Shown here piece after piece: positions 5,436-6,043 of a stretch of 6,043 nt of DNA. Location of the stretch: assembly GCA_028290325.1 (NCBI GenBank), contig JAQGJY010000462.1:1-6043 (forward strand), written 5' to 3'. The notes below the pieces were generated by a model. The model was not told the origin of the DNA, ran no database searches, and saw only the letters and a list, made by a program, of their open reading frames with translations. Position numbers and translations under genes: made by a program. Numbering within the stretch: position 1 is the first letter of the stretch; every line of letters starts with the position of its first letter. This stretch comes from Tardiphaga sp. (GTDB lineage: Bacteria; Pseudomonadota; Alphaproteobacteria; Rhizobiales; Xanthobacteraceae).

Positions 5436-6043
5436 ATGAGCGGCGTTAACGAAATCAGGTCGGCGTTTCTGAACTATTTCGCGGCCAACGGCCACGAGAT
5501 CGTGGCGTCGTCGCCGCTGGTGCCGCGCAACGATCCGACGCTGATGTTCACCAATGCCGGCATGGTGCAGTTCAAGAACGTCTTCACCGGCATCGAGAAG
5601 CGCCCCTATCAGCGCGCCACCACCTCGCAGAAATGCGTCCGCGCCGGCGGCAAGCATAACGACCTCGACAATGTCGGTTATACCGCGCGGCATCATACCT
5701 TCTTCGAGATGCTCGGCAATTTCTCGTTCGGCGACTATTTCAAAGAGCGCGCGATCGAATTGGCGTGGAAACTGATCACCCAGGAATACGGCCTGGCGAA
5801 GGACCGCCTGCTGGTGACGGTCTATTCCGAGGACGACGAGGCGCACGCGCTGTGGAAAAAGATCGGCCTGCCGGAGTCCAGGATCATCCGGATTCCGACA
5901 TCGGATAATTTCTGGCAAATGGGCGACACCGGCCCGTGCGGTCCGTGCTCGGAAATCTTCTTCGATCACGGCGACAAGATTCCCGGCGGCCCGCCCGGCT
6001 CGCCCGATGAGGACGGCGACCGCTTCATCGAGATCTGGAATCT
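5436..6043 (+). CDS. alaS: Alanyl-tRNA synthetase, N-terminal part (cut by right edge)
   Basis: This class II aminoacyl-tRNA synthetase charges tRNA-Ala with alanine in the cytoplasm. Only the first 202 of about 880-890 residues are present, and the frame is open to the window end. The catalytic-domain signature is clear: SSPLVPRNDPTLMFTNAGM (25-43) with motif 1, KCVRAGGKHNDLDNVG (66-81) and ARHHTFFEMLGNFSFGDYFK (84-103) around motif 2, and FWQMGDTGPCGPCSEIFFDHG (159-179). The editing domain, its zinc-binding motifs and the C-Ala domain lie beyond the window. The ATG at 5436 is preceded by TGGGA five bases upstream, and MSGVNEIRSAFLNYF is a normal N-terminus for the family. It diverges from the gcv operon and is functionally unrelated to it. 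Confidence 0.96.
   Translation, partial: MSGVNEIRSAFLNYFAANGHEIVASSPLVPRNDPTLMFTNAGMVQFKNVFTGIEKRPYQRATTSQKCVRAGGKHNDLDNVGYTARHHTFFEMLGNFSFGDYFKERAIELAWKLITQEYGLAKDRLLVTVYSEDDEAHALWKKIGLPESRIIRIPTSDNFWQMGDTGPCGPCSEIFFDHGDKIPGGPPGSPDEDGDRFIEIWN

Noticed and set aside
5340..5969. Minus-strand open frame opposite alaS
   Set aside because: It is a shadow of alaS, whose plus-strand translation matches the alanyl-tRNA synthetase signature throughout.

Overview
The window looks like chromosomal sequence of a GC-rich alphaproteobacterium, most likely from the Bradyrhizobium/Rhodopseudomonas/Nitrobacter/Afipia group (order Hyphomicrobiales). This is inferred from the protein style, the high GC content with long antisense shadow frames, a CGTCATTGCGAG-type intergenic repeat, and the tandem glycine riboswitch. 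The genus is not proven.

Layout. Positions 1-440 hold a dense, degenerate tandem array of about 26 short units of 16-17 bp, and the array continues past the left edge. Its inner end merges with a probable intrinsic terminator for the glycine cleavage operon (423-447, minus strand). From about 5286 down to 505 on the minus strand lies a complete gcvT-gcvH-gcvP operon: a candidate promoter (about 5258-5286), a two-aptamer glycine riboswitch (5082-5245), a short expression platform, then gcvT (start best placed at 5030), gcvH and gcvP. gcvT and gcvH are 9 bp apart and translationally linked. gcvH and gcvP are separated by 140 bp that hold a compact palindrome-bounded element with 22-bp tandem repeats. 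On the plus strand, diverging from the operon, is the 5' part of alaS (alanyl-tRNA synthetase), cut by the right edge.

Function. GcvP (P-protein) decarboxylates glycine and loads the aminomethyl group on the lipoyl arm of GcvH (H-protein). GcvT (T-protein) transfers the one-carbon unit to tetrahydrofolate and releases ammonia. The fourth component, dihydrolipoyl dehydrogenase, is not in the window and is normally shared with other complexes. The riboswitch would raise operon expression when glycine is abundant. alaS is an unrelated housekeeping gene.

No defence system, mobile-element gene or novel protein family was found. The unusual material is non-coding: the 16-17 bp array, the element between gcvH and gcvP, and details of the riboswitch (a divergent second aptamer, an ATG inside its P1 stem, and a possible alternative pairing downstream).
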